DNA of 64,000 nt from Lampris incognitus (Eukaryota > Chordata > Actinopteri > Lampriformes > Lampridae), in NCBI RefSeq assembly GCF_029633865.1, contig NC_079216.1:16652505-16716504 (forward strand), in the 5' to 3' direction. A program made the position numbers and the translations under genes. Numbering within the stretch: the stretch's first letter is position 1; every line of letters starts with the position of its first letter. Positions 11,100 to 24,800 of the stretch are shown piece after piece. The notes beneath the pieces are model-generated. The model saw only the letters and a program-made list of their open reading frames with translations, was not told where the DNA came from and made no database searches.

Positions 11100-12460
11100 G
11101 TATGAGCTTTTTTTGTGTGTCTTGAGACTCTAGAATCACAACTAGTCTACTCTGGTAGTAGTGGTTGTGCAGCTGTGACCCGAACACAAAAATGGCGACG
11201 CTAAAACACAGTGACGTCACCGGATATCTATGCGAAAGCTCCGAGTTCACGAGTTGTGACGTGTTTGCTGACGTTTTCAGAAATGGTGGAGGCCATGGAA
11301 GTCCATTTTTCGGCAAGTTAATATATTGTAATTTTAGTCGTATAGAATTTTTCTTCGTAATTTTATGTGTGAGGAAAATGTTGATATTCCCAATGGCCTC
11401 ATCTTTTCATTATGCCTTTGCATTTCCTACATCGTTACCCGCTCGTTAGATTGCTAAATTGTTAGCCTTGGTGGCTTCTAGATGCCGACAGTAATGTTAA
11501 TATTAGCTAATGTACTTTTGAGCTCTAAGTAATGGCCACAATCTGTAAAAGCCGCTGTAAAACTGTAAAAAAAAAAAAAAAAACACAAACTTGTAAAAAA
11601 TCATCAAAATAGAGATCAAATAATTTTTGCGGGGGGGGGGATCCCCCTGGACCCCCCTACAGAAGTCCAGGCTAAGCCCCGTCTGTCCTCAAATCCTGGA
11701 AACGCCCCTGGCAGTAAGCACTCAGTTGTGGTATAAAACGGATTTTTCAAAGGTTTTGAATCACCAAAACCTCAAGAGGTCCTTGATCATACAGTTATAA
11801 CAGTGCACAAGAAAATATTAAGCCGACAGGCCCAGTAGCAGGGCCATTGCAGTGGGGGTTCAAGGCCTAACCCTAACCCCTGTGCGAACTTGATGTGCAA
11901 GGCCCTGTTCATTGACATGCATGCACATAGCTATTCTAGTTCTACTGCACGCAGGTATTCTAGCACTGCACACATCATCTCAGTGCAATACATATTTAAC
12001 AAGCAGAATAATACAGCATCATCATGCACCAGTCTCAGCTATGACTTTTTGCTATTGTAGTCTTGGAAAGGAAAAAAAATCAACTGTAAAACTATTGGCT
12101 TTACATCAAGTCAGCTCAGCTGTCACTTTATTTTGGCATGCTGAAGTACGACAATATGTTACAATTCAATATTTCAGGTCTATAGCCTACATTTCATTCA
12201 GATTTTAGATCATTTTTCAGACCGGTCATTACACATACGGTCACAGTCACATACATATAGCTACTCACCACATCTGTGGAAGTGTTGACAAATTTATCCA
12301 GCGATTCTCGTAGCGACTTGTGAAATTCTTAATTTTTTTTCCTTTTCTTAGCACCCACCTCGTGTTTATGAAATCGGTCATGCTGTCTTGCAGCCGACAT
12401 TGTTTCCCCTTCCCCTTCTTCCTTGCAGTGAGATGGATCATGCACTATGTAACAACGCGA
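11100..12460. other. no gene recognised
   Basis: AT-rich non-coding DNA with an A-run near 11570 and a G-run followed by a C/G-rich block at 11630-11710. The latter resembles a short stretch at 14410-14435, suggesting a diverged dispersed repeat. Confidence 0.4.
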
Positions 12461-12462
12461 TA

Positions 12463-12597
12463 TCCATCCATCCATCCATTATCCAAACCGCTTATTCTGT
12501 TCTCAGGGTCGTGGGGATGCTGGAGCCTATCCCATCAGTCATTGGGCGGCAGGTGGGGAGACACTCTGGACAGGCCGCCAGGCCATCACAGGGCCCG

Positions 12598-12632
<35 letters not shown>

Positions 12633-12860
12633 AGAGGCAATATAGTACGGCTGATTCACCTGACCTACATGTCTTTGGACAGTGGGAGGAAACCGGAGCA
12701 CCCGAAGGAAACCCATGCAGACACGGGGAGAACATGCATGAAAACCCCACACAGAGAATGACCCGGGACGACCCCCAAGGTTGGACTACCCTGGGGCTCG
12801 AACCCAGGACCTTCCTGCTGTGAGGCGACTGCGCTAACCACTGCACCACTGTGCCGCCCA
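12463..12860 (-). repeat. tRNA-derived SINE (family A), full length
   Basis: On the minus strand it starts with a tRNA-like head (GCACAGTGGTGCAGTGGTTA as A box region; GGGTTCGAGCCCC as B box). It ends in a tail rich in TGGATGGA. A CA microsatellite (12600-12631) is embedded in the body. The same family recurs at 13749, 21481 and 35744. Confidence 0.8.
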
Positions 12861-13080
12861 CACAATATCAAAAATAAAAAAACCTGAATAATTAAAAAAA
12901 AAATTTTTTCATGTGAACTTGACTATGCACAATGGAATTGAGAGACAGGAATTTCAGTTTAGAAGCATGTTGGGTCAAGAACTGCACGATTGCAGGCCAG
13001 GGGCAAGGCCCTGTGCAGTCACACACTGCATACAGCCCATGCAATGGTTCCACCCAGTAGTATGCGAGTTAGCAGCGGAC

Positions 13081-13187
<107 letters not shown>

Positions 13188-13748
13188 TAAAAACCAGCGT
13201 TTTTCCTGCCATTATAAGACTTCTGCACATTGCCCAAGTTGATTGAGCAACAAATAATTGCTTGTGGAACAAATGAAAATTTGGATCAATATCATCATCT
13301 GGATGGCAGCAATTCAAATGAGGAGGCAAGGGTGTGCCTCTTGTCACACATGGTCACACATCGTTTGCCATATTGATCATTCTGTCTCTGTATATGCATT
13401 TCATACTTGGTAAGGTAATCTCAAACAGTTCACGGGCCGTTGTTAGTTTTTCTGTGCCGCAGCAGCATCGCCCAACCAGCAGATGGCGCAGAAGGCCAAA
13501 GCACTGAATAAAAACACAGTAAAACATTTGAAGCATTTTGTTGTGGACATTAAAGGATTACAATTTCTTTGAAAAGTACATTCTTTGTTGTGTCCATAGG
13601 TCCCATTTAAGCTTATGGTCGAGCACAACGCCAAAGTACTTGTAATTTGTAACAAGTTGTACAGGTTGCAATAGGTTGTAACAACAGAGACACAGATAAA
13701 ACGAATAAATCATTGATTAAATATGTAAACATATAAGCCCATTCTAAG

Positions 13749-14091
13749 CAGCACGGTGGCGCAGTGCTTAGCACGGTCGCCTCACAACAAGAAGGTCATG
13801 GGTTCAAGTCCCGGGGTCGTATGGAGTTTGCATGTTCTCCCCATGTCTGTGTGGGTTTCCTCCAGGTGCTCCGGTTTCCTCCCACAGTCCAGACATGTAG
13901 GTCAGGTGAATCGGTCATACCAAATCGTCCCTAGGTGTGTGTGTGTGTGTGTGTGTGTGTCAACCCTGTGATGGGCTGGCGACCTGTCCAGGGTTTCTCC
14001 TTGCCTGCCGCCCAATGACTGCTGGGATAGGGTCCAGCATCCTGCGACCCTGAGAACAGGATAAGTGGTTTGGATAACGGAGGGATGGATG
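13749..14091 (+). repeat. tRNA-derived SINE (family A)
   Basis: The head CAGCACGGTGGCGCAGTG has A-box form, and GGGTTCAAGTCCC has B-box form. The body matches the copy at 12463-12860 in opposite orientation. A GT microsatellite (13935-13960) sits at the same body position, and the tail ends GGATGGATG. Confidence 0.82.
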
Positions 14092-14732
14092 TATTGGCTC
14101 CCCATTGATAAAGGTAGGGTTAAAGGATTGCAGCGTTCTAAAATCGATGGACATTTCCTTTGCTTTAGTGTTGTTTAGGAGAAGGATGGACTTCTTGCAC
14201 CAATGTAGGAAGTGGTCAGGAACTAGCCCATGCTACTGTTGATTATCCACGCAAGGTGGGTTATCAACAGCAGTTATGACATGAATATTTTTATAACTTT
14301 ACCGTGGACATGTGTGCATTGAAACTAAAACTCAGTCAAAACTTCTAAAAATTAATCTGATCTTTTTTTTAAGCTGCAATAAATGAATTCAGAACCTTGA
14401 AAATTGTGGAGGGGTGGACCCCTAGACCCCCCAATACATTTGGTTCCACGAGGAGCTGAACACAGTTAGGGCCCTTTATATATTGTTGTTTTAAAACAAA
14501 TATTCTTTGAAGCAGAGTGCGGTGCAGGAAAGAAGTTAGTTTCGTGAATAATTTTCACTGGGTTTGAGTAAACCAGATTTGACCTTTGCTGACTTGGTCT
14601 TTCTGATTATAGTGTCCTTCATAGACTGGGACCCAAAAGTGAGGAGGATTTGAAAACTACTTTAGAATTTGGGAAATTGGTAGTTCAAAGTCACTGAATA
14701 AATAAGCAGAATTTGAAACAAATTTGCTCCAG
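14092..14732. other. no gene recognised
   Basis: Non-coding sequence between two SINEs. It includes the short G/C-rich block at 14410-14435 mentioned above. Confidence 0.4.
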
Positions 14733-15125
14733 GTAGCGTAAGCAGTCTATTCCGTTGCCTCCTAACACGGGGATCTCCGGTTCGAATCCCTGTGTTACCT
14801 CCGGCTTGGTCGGGCGTCCCTACAGACACAATTGGCTGTGTCTGCGAGTGGAAAGCCGGATGTGGGTATGTGTCCTGGTCGCTGCACTAGCACCTCCTCT
14901 GGTCGGTTGGGGCACCTGTTCGGGGGGGGGGGGACTTGGGGGGGGGGATAGCGTGATCCTCCCACGTGTTCCATCCCCCTGGTGAAACTCCTCACTGTCA
15001 GGTGAAAAGAAGTGGCTGGCGACTCCACATGTATCAGAGGAGGCATGTGGTAGTCTGCAGCCCTCCCCGGATGGGGACAGCTCGGAAGAGTGGGGTAATT
15101 GGCCGTGTACAGTTGGGGAGAAAAA
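14733..15125 (+). repeat. long tRNA-derived SINE (family C)
   Basis: A tRNA-like head with B box GGTTCGAATCC is followed by a body of about 320 bp ending TTGGGGAGAAAAA. Two G-runs interrupt it. Matching copies lie at 19908-20345 and 25013-25447. Confidence 0.78.
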
Positions 15126-15396
15126 ATTGCTCACTATAAAGTATAAAATGTAATATCCTCTAATCACTCCACTCATCCCTGTAATGTAAGTTAGGCTGAA
15201 AATGACACTGGATTTTAATAGGATAACAACTTAATGGGTTAACAGCTTAACAGCTGTACTCTGTTAAAAATTAACAAACTAAAACTGGTTTTCTTGCAGT
15301 GTCATCCCCTTCGTTATGCTCGTTTCCTTTCCCTTGTGGAAAAAAATGGTTTCAAATAAACGGCCAGTGAACATTTTTCCCCTTTCTCTCTCTCCC

Positions 15397-17247
<1,851 letters not shown>

Positions 17248-17255
17248 CTTAAAGC

Positions 17256-17431
17256 CAGAGGTGGAAAAACCCAGTCCAGAAAGTAAAAACCCTAACTGTG
17301 TCTTTACTCCACCCATGTACTAAACCATCAGATTGCACTGACTAGTTTCCCAAATCAGCTGGTTTAATACATGGATGGAGTAAAGACACAGTTAGGGTTT
17401 TTACTTTCTGGACTGGGTTTTTCCACCTCTG
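17256..17431. mobile_element. hAT-type foldback MITE
   Basis: The 176-bp element is almost entirely an inverted repeat: arms of about 70 bp (17256-17327 and 17360-17431) around a loop of about 32 bp. Ends read CAGAGGTGG...CCACCTCTG. It is flanked by a perfect 8-bp direct duplication, CTTAAAGC (17248-17255 and 17432-17439), the target-site length made by hAT transposases. It has no coding capacity. Confidence 0.9.
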
Positions 17432-17556
17432 CTTAAAGCTTTGCATAGAGATAGGACATGGGCCAGGTTTAAGAGTGCACAGGATGACCACGCACACCGT
17501 ATAAATTTCCAAACTGGGAACGGGAAGTTCAAGCAGGAACATGGAGAACATCCGTC

Positions 17557-17562
17557 TTTATT
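17557..17562 (-). promoter_or_regulatory. AATAAA hexamer overlapping the mlkl stop codon
   Basis: GAATAAAG on the minus strand places the hexamer across the last sense codon and the TAA stop. If used, cleavage would leave a 3' UTR of only about 10-30 nt. No experimental support is available from sequence alone. Confidence 0.4.
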
Positions 17563-17607
17563 CCTCTTCTAATTGCTCCACCACTTTGCGCAGTTTGTCC
17601 ACCAGCA
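17558..17607 (-). CDS. mlkl: mlkl last coding exon (exon 10)
   Basis: After a TTCTGCAG acceptor the exon encodes [16 protein letters not shown] and a TAA stop at 17560-17558. The amphipathic ending fits the C-terminal helix of MLKL. An AATAAA hexamer (17562-17557) overlaps the stop codon. Confidence 0.9.
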
Positions 17608-20600
17608 CTGCAGAAGAGAGACAGTCAAAGAATGAAAGCACCAACAGAGAGATTGAAAGCACCAACAGGTTGAAGCAAAGGTGACTAATAGGCCAAGTAT
17701 TACTGTTGTTTTCATGGCAAAAAAACAAAACAAAAACAAAACTATCCTTTCACTTTACCCTAAACTTTTATAGTATGTTTTGCACAGACCCCCTGCGCTA
17801 AATATGAGATCTTCAGCACAGGCTGTGAACCATGCATCACATCATACTGGGACGCTAGCATGGTCTCTATAGGGTCCTGTTGTCCCTGCAGCATGTGTCA
17901 GTACTGTGGTACTGTGTATGTTAGAGGTGCTGTAGTCTCCATACTGTGTTGTATCATTATTTCCTGTGAAAACAAATTGTCCCTGCATCGCTATCACTGA
18001 GAATAATTTCGGTACATTTCTTAGACTTGGGGTCAGGGTGATCTAACTATTACAGAGACCACCTTGTAACCAAAATGTCTAAGATCCGGTCCACAGTGTC
18101 CAATGCGCGTCACAGCCGCGTGTGTTACGGGTGTTGCAACACCTGCACTTTCAAGAGAAAGTTGATTCCACTCGCCCCCTTGTCTATTGTCATGATTTAT
18201 AATTAAAACATTTTGTAATTATAAATAATGACAATAGACAAATACCAACCCCCCCCCCCCAATTGGACTGTTAGCAATCATGTATTTTTGAATGTCGCAC
18301 CTCTCCCTTCCCCTTTGGACACTGTGCATGTGATGTGCATGACGCGGCTGTAAATGGTATGTCCTTCCCTCTAGTAGCTTTATTGACAGCTGATGATTGC
18401 TTATGGCATGAAACAGGCTTGTACTGTCTCAAAAAGAATTTACTTGAATCACTGGATTATTTGCTCCTTATTTGTTGAGCACTTTCCCTACCGTTGTTTC
18501 TTTTAACAAAGTTATATCTATGTATGTATGTATGTATGTATGTATGTATGTATGTATGTATGTATGTATGTATGTATGTATATGTATATGTGTATATGTA
18601 TGTGTATATATATATATATATATATATAAATATAAAATCAATATCTTAATATTCTGCTCATCAGAGCAATAATAGCAATAATTCAATGTGAATATGTGAA
18701 TACTGTATCATCGCAATACATTACCATGATAATATAGTATTCAGATTGACTAATGAGCAAATGAAAAAGATGACTGATTGTGATTACCTCCCGCTGATGG
18801 CCTGTTGAAACCTTCATAGGCGCGACAGGCATTAATTAGCTCCCCCAGTTTTTTTGGGCAGTCATCGGGAAGTGGCTCTTGATCTTTGTCTTCACATACT
18901 CTCTGGTAGAGCACTACACGTGACGGGCAATCTGTCAAAAGTCAAAGAGTGAAAATTAGTGAATATAACAGCAAGAGAAGATGGTTAAAGTTGTGTTGGC
19001 AAACTTAATTTCACTGTTCTGATGTTGATTTTGCCAATGTTGATAGTGAGCGTTGCCTTTCGGAAACATACCTTCAAAAGGCTTCTTACGGGTGGCTATT
19101 TCCCACAAGACAATCCCAAAACTGAAAAACAGTATTTTAAAGAGTGAACATTAGTTGCCTCCGTGCATTTCCGCATTTATTCATAAAGGCAGTTGTAACC
19201 TAGCAGTTGAAAAAGCGAACTGTCGACAGGAAGTGTTGAAGTCTGAGACTCAACTAGGAAGTCAACCAGACACTTTCTAAAGAACTATGATGGAGCTGCA
19301 TCTGAGAAAGGAGCTAATCTTTCCAGTCAAGCTGCTTTGTGATTGAAAGTGGAAAACTGCGTTGTTGGACAGCTCTCAATGGCCAGCATTAGAGGAATGT
19401 GGTTTTACTGGACATCTCGAAGCGTCTAGCTTTAGAAGACTGTGGTTGTACTGGGGGCTCCCAGGCGTGAATATGTAGAATTGCATGAATGTGAACTGGG
19501 GTTGCCTGAAAATTAACATGGGACTCAGTAAATTGGATAAAAGTTGTAAAAGAAGACATTTAAAATGTTTGGTGAGTGAGTGGTATCGAACCTGTACATC
19601 TCACATTCCTTGTTGTAGAGGTAGTTGACATCATCCAGCTGTTGAGGGGAGCAGTAACACAGCATATTCTTGCTGTCCTTGGTCTTGCCCAGTGATATCT
19701 CTGTTTTGACCAACTCCAAGCCACCCAGCTGGCATCAAAATCAACAACATAACAGTTTATCTGGTTTATACCAATACACACAAGGTAAACAACAACTCAG
19801 AAGGTATAGAGATTAATGACACAATTTTTAAAACTAAAAACCCCTCATAAAAAATTATGGCTAACTAAATTACATACAAGAAAAACAATTATTTAAACAA
19901 TTAGAATGGGCGTCTGGGTAGCATAGCGGTCTATTCCGTTGCCTACCAACATGGGGATCTCCGGTTCCAATCCCCGTGTTACCTCCGGCTTGGTCGGGCA
20001 TCCCTACAGACAATTGGCTGTGTCTGCGGGTGGGAAGCCGGATGTGAGTATGTGTCCTGGTCACTGCACTTGTGCCATCTCTGGTTGGTCAGGGCGACTG
20101 TCCAGGGGGAAGGGGGAACTGGGGGGAATAGCCTGATCCTCCCACGTGCTATGTCCCCCTGGTGAAACTCCTCACTGTCAGGTGAAAAGAAGCGGCTGGC
20201 GACTCCACATGTATCGGAGGAGACATGTGGTAGTTTGCAGCACTCCCTGGATCGGCAGAGGGGGTGGAGCAGTGTGACCGGGAAGGCTCGAAAGAGTGGA
20301 GTAATTGGCCAAGTATAATTGGGGAGAGAAACGGGGAACCCCCCCCCCTCAAAAAAAGGAAAAAAATTAGAGATATCAAATACCATTTCTCATCAAATAA
20401 TGCTATTTATGATAATGTAATGATCTGCAATATTTCAAAAGTGGTTTGTAGGAATGGACCGATTGATTGGCCAGTGATCAGATTCAGCTGATTTTATTTT
20501 AAATGTGAGATAAGAGACTGGCAAATTATCCTTGTTATTTGTCCAGTTCTGAGGCAGTGATGCAAAACAAGTGAACAAAATGTTTACAGAGGAGGTTGAC

Positions 20601-21830
20601 CAGTTGTTAATTGTGTATAGGCTGCAAAATGTAATTAATCTGACAATTTTTTTTAAAAGGGGGCTCCAACACGAAAAAAAATTAACTAATTTAGTATGAT
20701 GTGTGTGGCTCCTCAAAGCCATGGCTGTCAACAATTGTTTAAGAAAATATTTTGGTGGAGATTTATGTCATCATCATGTATACTTCCACGTTTTACCTGA
20801 CTGGACGATCCACACTGAACAGTATGATTGATTTTCCAGCAACCTCTTCCTAAAGGTAAAGGGGGCGGAGCCTAACAAACTGCTTCCCTCAGCTGAGAGG
20901 AACGGTTAGATTGCTCCTAGTAGCAGACTTAGCTAATTTGAAAGTAATGGCTTCAAACAATATTGAGTAAATGCATTGGATAAGGACACAGTTCATCAGA
21001 TATAAAGGGGGGTGGGGTCCATTTTTTGTGTGTTTTTGAGGTTTTTATATCATTCTGTAGCTTGCCAGTGATGTTCCCTTTGCATCCAAATCCGAAATTT
21101 CAAATTTTGGTCAAAGTACATGTGTTTTCGCATCAAAATGCTATTTTCCCAAGCCCTTCTCAAAGGTTTTTGCCATGTGACCTGTAAATGACCCATATTA
21201 CTTTATATTATATTTGATATTATTAAGACAAGTTATTGAGATTATTATACGGTGCTTTGTTTATTAGACTTACACTCACCGGCCACTTTATTAGGCACAC
21301 CTGTCCAACTGCTCGTTAACGCAAATTTCTAATCAGCCAATCACATGGCAGCAACTCAATGCATTTAGGCATGTAGACATGGTCAAGACGATCTGCTGCA
21401 GTTCAAACCGAGCATCAGAATTGGGAAGAAAGGTGATTTAAGTGACTTTGAACGTGGCATGGTTGTTAGTGCCAGAAAAGTCACGCAGACACGGGGAGAA
21501 CATGCAAATGCCACACAGAGGACGACCTGGGATGAACCCCCGAGGTTGGCCAACCCCGGGGTTCGAACCTACGACCTTCTTGCTGTGAGGCGACAGCGCT
21601 AACCACTGCACCTCTGTGCCGCCCTTTTTGTCGACTGCACATTTAGGCTAAAACCTTGAACTTATTGTGGTGCCGTAAATTATCATGCAACTGCCAAAAG
21701 GATGGAAAAGGCCTCTCAGCACACATTGTGCATGGCTGCATAAGCAGATCTAGAGAGGTCGGTGTAACTGATCTGATTTCTCTGCATAAACCTGACCCAC
21801 TTGCAACCTGCCCAAACTTGAACAACAAAT

Positions 21831-21864
<34 letters not shown>

Positions 21865-24800
21865 CATACACTCACCGGCCACTTTATTAGGCACACCTGT
21901 CCAACTGCTCGTTAACGCAAATTTCTAATCAGCCAATCACATGGCAGCAACTCAATGCATTTAGGCATGTAGACATGGTCAAGACGATCTGCTGCAGTTC
22001 AAACTGAGCATCAGAATGGGGAAGAAAGGTGATTTAAGTGACTTTGAACGTGGCATGGTTGTTGGTGCCAGACGGGCTGGTCTGAGTATTTCAGAAACTG
22101 CTGATCTACTGGGATTTTCACTCACAACCATCTCTAGGGTTTACAGAGAATGGTCCGAAAAAGAGAAACTATCCAGTGAGCGGCAGTTCTGTGGGCGAAA
22201 ATGCCTTGTTGATGCCAGAGGTCAGAGGAGAATGGCCAGACTGGTTCGAGCTGATAGAAAGGCAACAGTAACTCAAATAACCACTCATTACAACCGAGGT
22301 ATGCAGAAGAGCATCTCTGAACGCACAACACGTCGAACCTTGAGGCAGATGGGCTACAGCGGCAGAAGACCACACCGGGTGCCACTCCTGTCAGCTAAGA
22401 ACAGGAAACCGAGGCTACAATTCGCACAGGCTCACCAAAATTGGACAATAGAAGATTGGAAAAACGTTGCCTGGTCTGATGAGTCTCGATTTCTGCTGCG
22501 ACATTCGGATGGTAGAGTCAGAATTTGGCGTCAACAACATGAAAGCATGGATCCATCCTGCCTTGTATCAACGGTTCAGGCTGGTGGTGGTGGTGTAATG
22601 GTGTGGGGGATATTTTCTTGGCACACTTTGGGCCCCTTAGTACCAATTGAGCATCGTGTCAACGCCACAGCCTACCTGAGTATTGTTGCTGACCATGTCC
22701 ATCCCTTTATGACCACAGTGTTCCCATCTTCTGATGGCTACTTCCAGCAGGATAACGCGCCATGTCATAAAGCTCGAATCATCTCAGACTGGTTTCTTGA
22801 ACATGACAATGAGTTCACTGTACTATAATGGCCTCCACAGTCACCAGATCTCAATCCAATAGAGCACCTTTGGGATGTGGTGGACCGGGAGATTCGCATC
22901 ATGGATGTGCAGCCGACAAATCTGCAGCAACTGCGTGATGCTATCATGTCAATATGGACCAAACTCTCTGAGGAATGTTTCCAGTACCTTGTTGAATCTA
23001 TGCCACGAAGGATTAAGGCAGTTCTGAAGGCAAAAGGGGGTCCAACCCGGTACTAGCAAGGTGTACCTAATAAAGTGGTCAGTGAGTGTATATGCTATTG
23101 AATTTGTTATAGAGTGCCATGTACCAGATTTGATTTTATAGTGAATTGCACTTTTATTGTTTACACACCCTTTATTGTGAAAAACATTGATATGGTCTCC
23201 TCTGTATGTTACTGCGCGTGCGCAAGTTGATGGCAGAAACGAGAAGGAAAGTTGAAATGGCTGACGTCCGCATGCCATGAGAAAGCCAAGGACTGTTCGT
23301 GAAGAATATTGTTTATCTTTTTTTTTATTTAGCACCTAGCTGGAAGGCGAATAAGGTATGTGTGTAGAGTGACTGTGTAATTTGAGTTCGTTATGAGGTG
23401 TTATTTTTATGTATTGTGTAACCGGATTTAGAAGTTAGCTAAATGAGCCAATGCTAGCAGTGCTATGCACATTGTTACGGTAGCTAGCTATGGTGGAAAT
23501 GTGGTCGCATGTATGAGTGTATGATTGTATGTTTTATTTTGCTTTCAGCTCTTACGGTGTGTCTGTGGTGGTTCGTGTAAATAAATGGTAGAAATACCGC
23601 ACCGTAGCCCATCAGTTATCATCATTGAGTGCATCGTCTGAATAAAGTCCGGCTGGGAATGCTACATGACCTGACATAGCTTTCTGCACTTTTGTCAGCG
23701 AACTGCATGTGTGTGTGTGTGGGGGGGGGGGCAGTTGAGGGAGGGCAGGGTCAGGCATCAGCTAACCCATGTCATTGCTTTTCGCTAACGGCTGAGTGGG
23801 GGGTTTCCATTTGAACAACCCGGAAAAGAACGCAGATGGTGTCGTCCTTTAATGAAGTTGGAAATTGAAGGCTGCCCTTTTTAGCCCAAATACACTGCGG
23901 AGAAGAGGCGCAAAGACATGAGTCAGCCAGACCAGGAGAATGATGACTGGTTGTCTGTGAGGAAACTGTGACACCATGCAAACCGTGATGGAAAGTCTTA
24001 ATGCATGCTCAATAATCTAGGTAAGGAAATCAGTGGCCCGCCTGTGGGCGGCTTGGACGGTGGTCTGGGCTGCTGGGGCGGAGAAGCACAGGGGCTCTGT
24101 GCCTGTTGGGCAGTGGTTGCTTGGCGACTGGCTCATTAGTCTTTGGGTGTGGGCCCTGACCAGACCAGCGTGCCACGGTCTTCGTGCTGAGGGTGATGGT
24201 TGCCCCTGACACATTAACATGGGCTCCCCAGCAAGTCATCAGGTCCAGGCTGATGATGCACGGGTCCCACATGTTGGCAAGCCAGAACTGGTGAGCCAGT
24301 TCCTGGACTCCAGCCTGGACTCGCAGCAACTTCTTCCCTCTCATGCCAGCATTTTCTCCTGTCACTGTCATCAGCTGGGTGTTGGTTGGTGACCATGCTA
24401 CTGAGAGTGGGCCGATGGTGCCTGGGAGGATGCCATGTCGCACCAAGGAAATGATAAATCCCGTGTCTACAAGGGCCTGGCAGGGTCAGCCGTCAAGTTG
24501 GCAGTTCAGATACAGTCCTTTGATTTGACCTAGGTGACTAACCAGCATGCATCAACCTTAAAGGGGGTTCCGCTTCCCGCCAGCCGGGTGACTCTGGCTT
24601 TCGATGCCGGTGCGGGGAAGTCACGGGCTATGTGACCAGGCTTGTCACACCGGTAACAGTGGTTGGTCAGCTGAGGTGGACGTCGCCTTGATGTTGGAGG
24701 CCATCGCCAAGACTGCTGTGGTAGAGGCCAAACTTTGTAGACCTCTTCTGCCTCCTCCTCCTCTTCCTCCTCATCGTAGTCGGCCAACCTGATGTGCGGT

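Noticed and set aside
21643..21894. 83-residue minus-strand frame
   Set aside because: Part is translated TA microsatellite and the rest ([15 protein letters not shown]) matches no family I can name with confidence.
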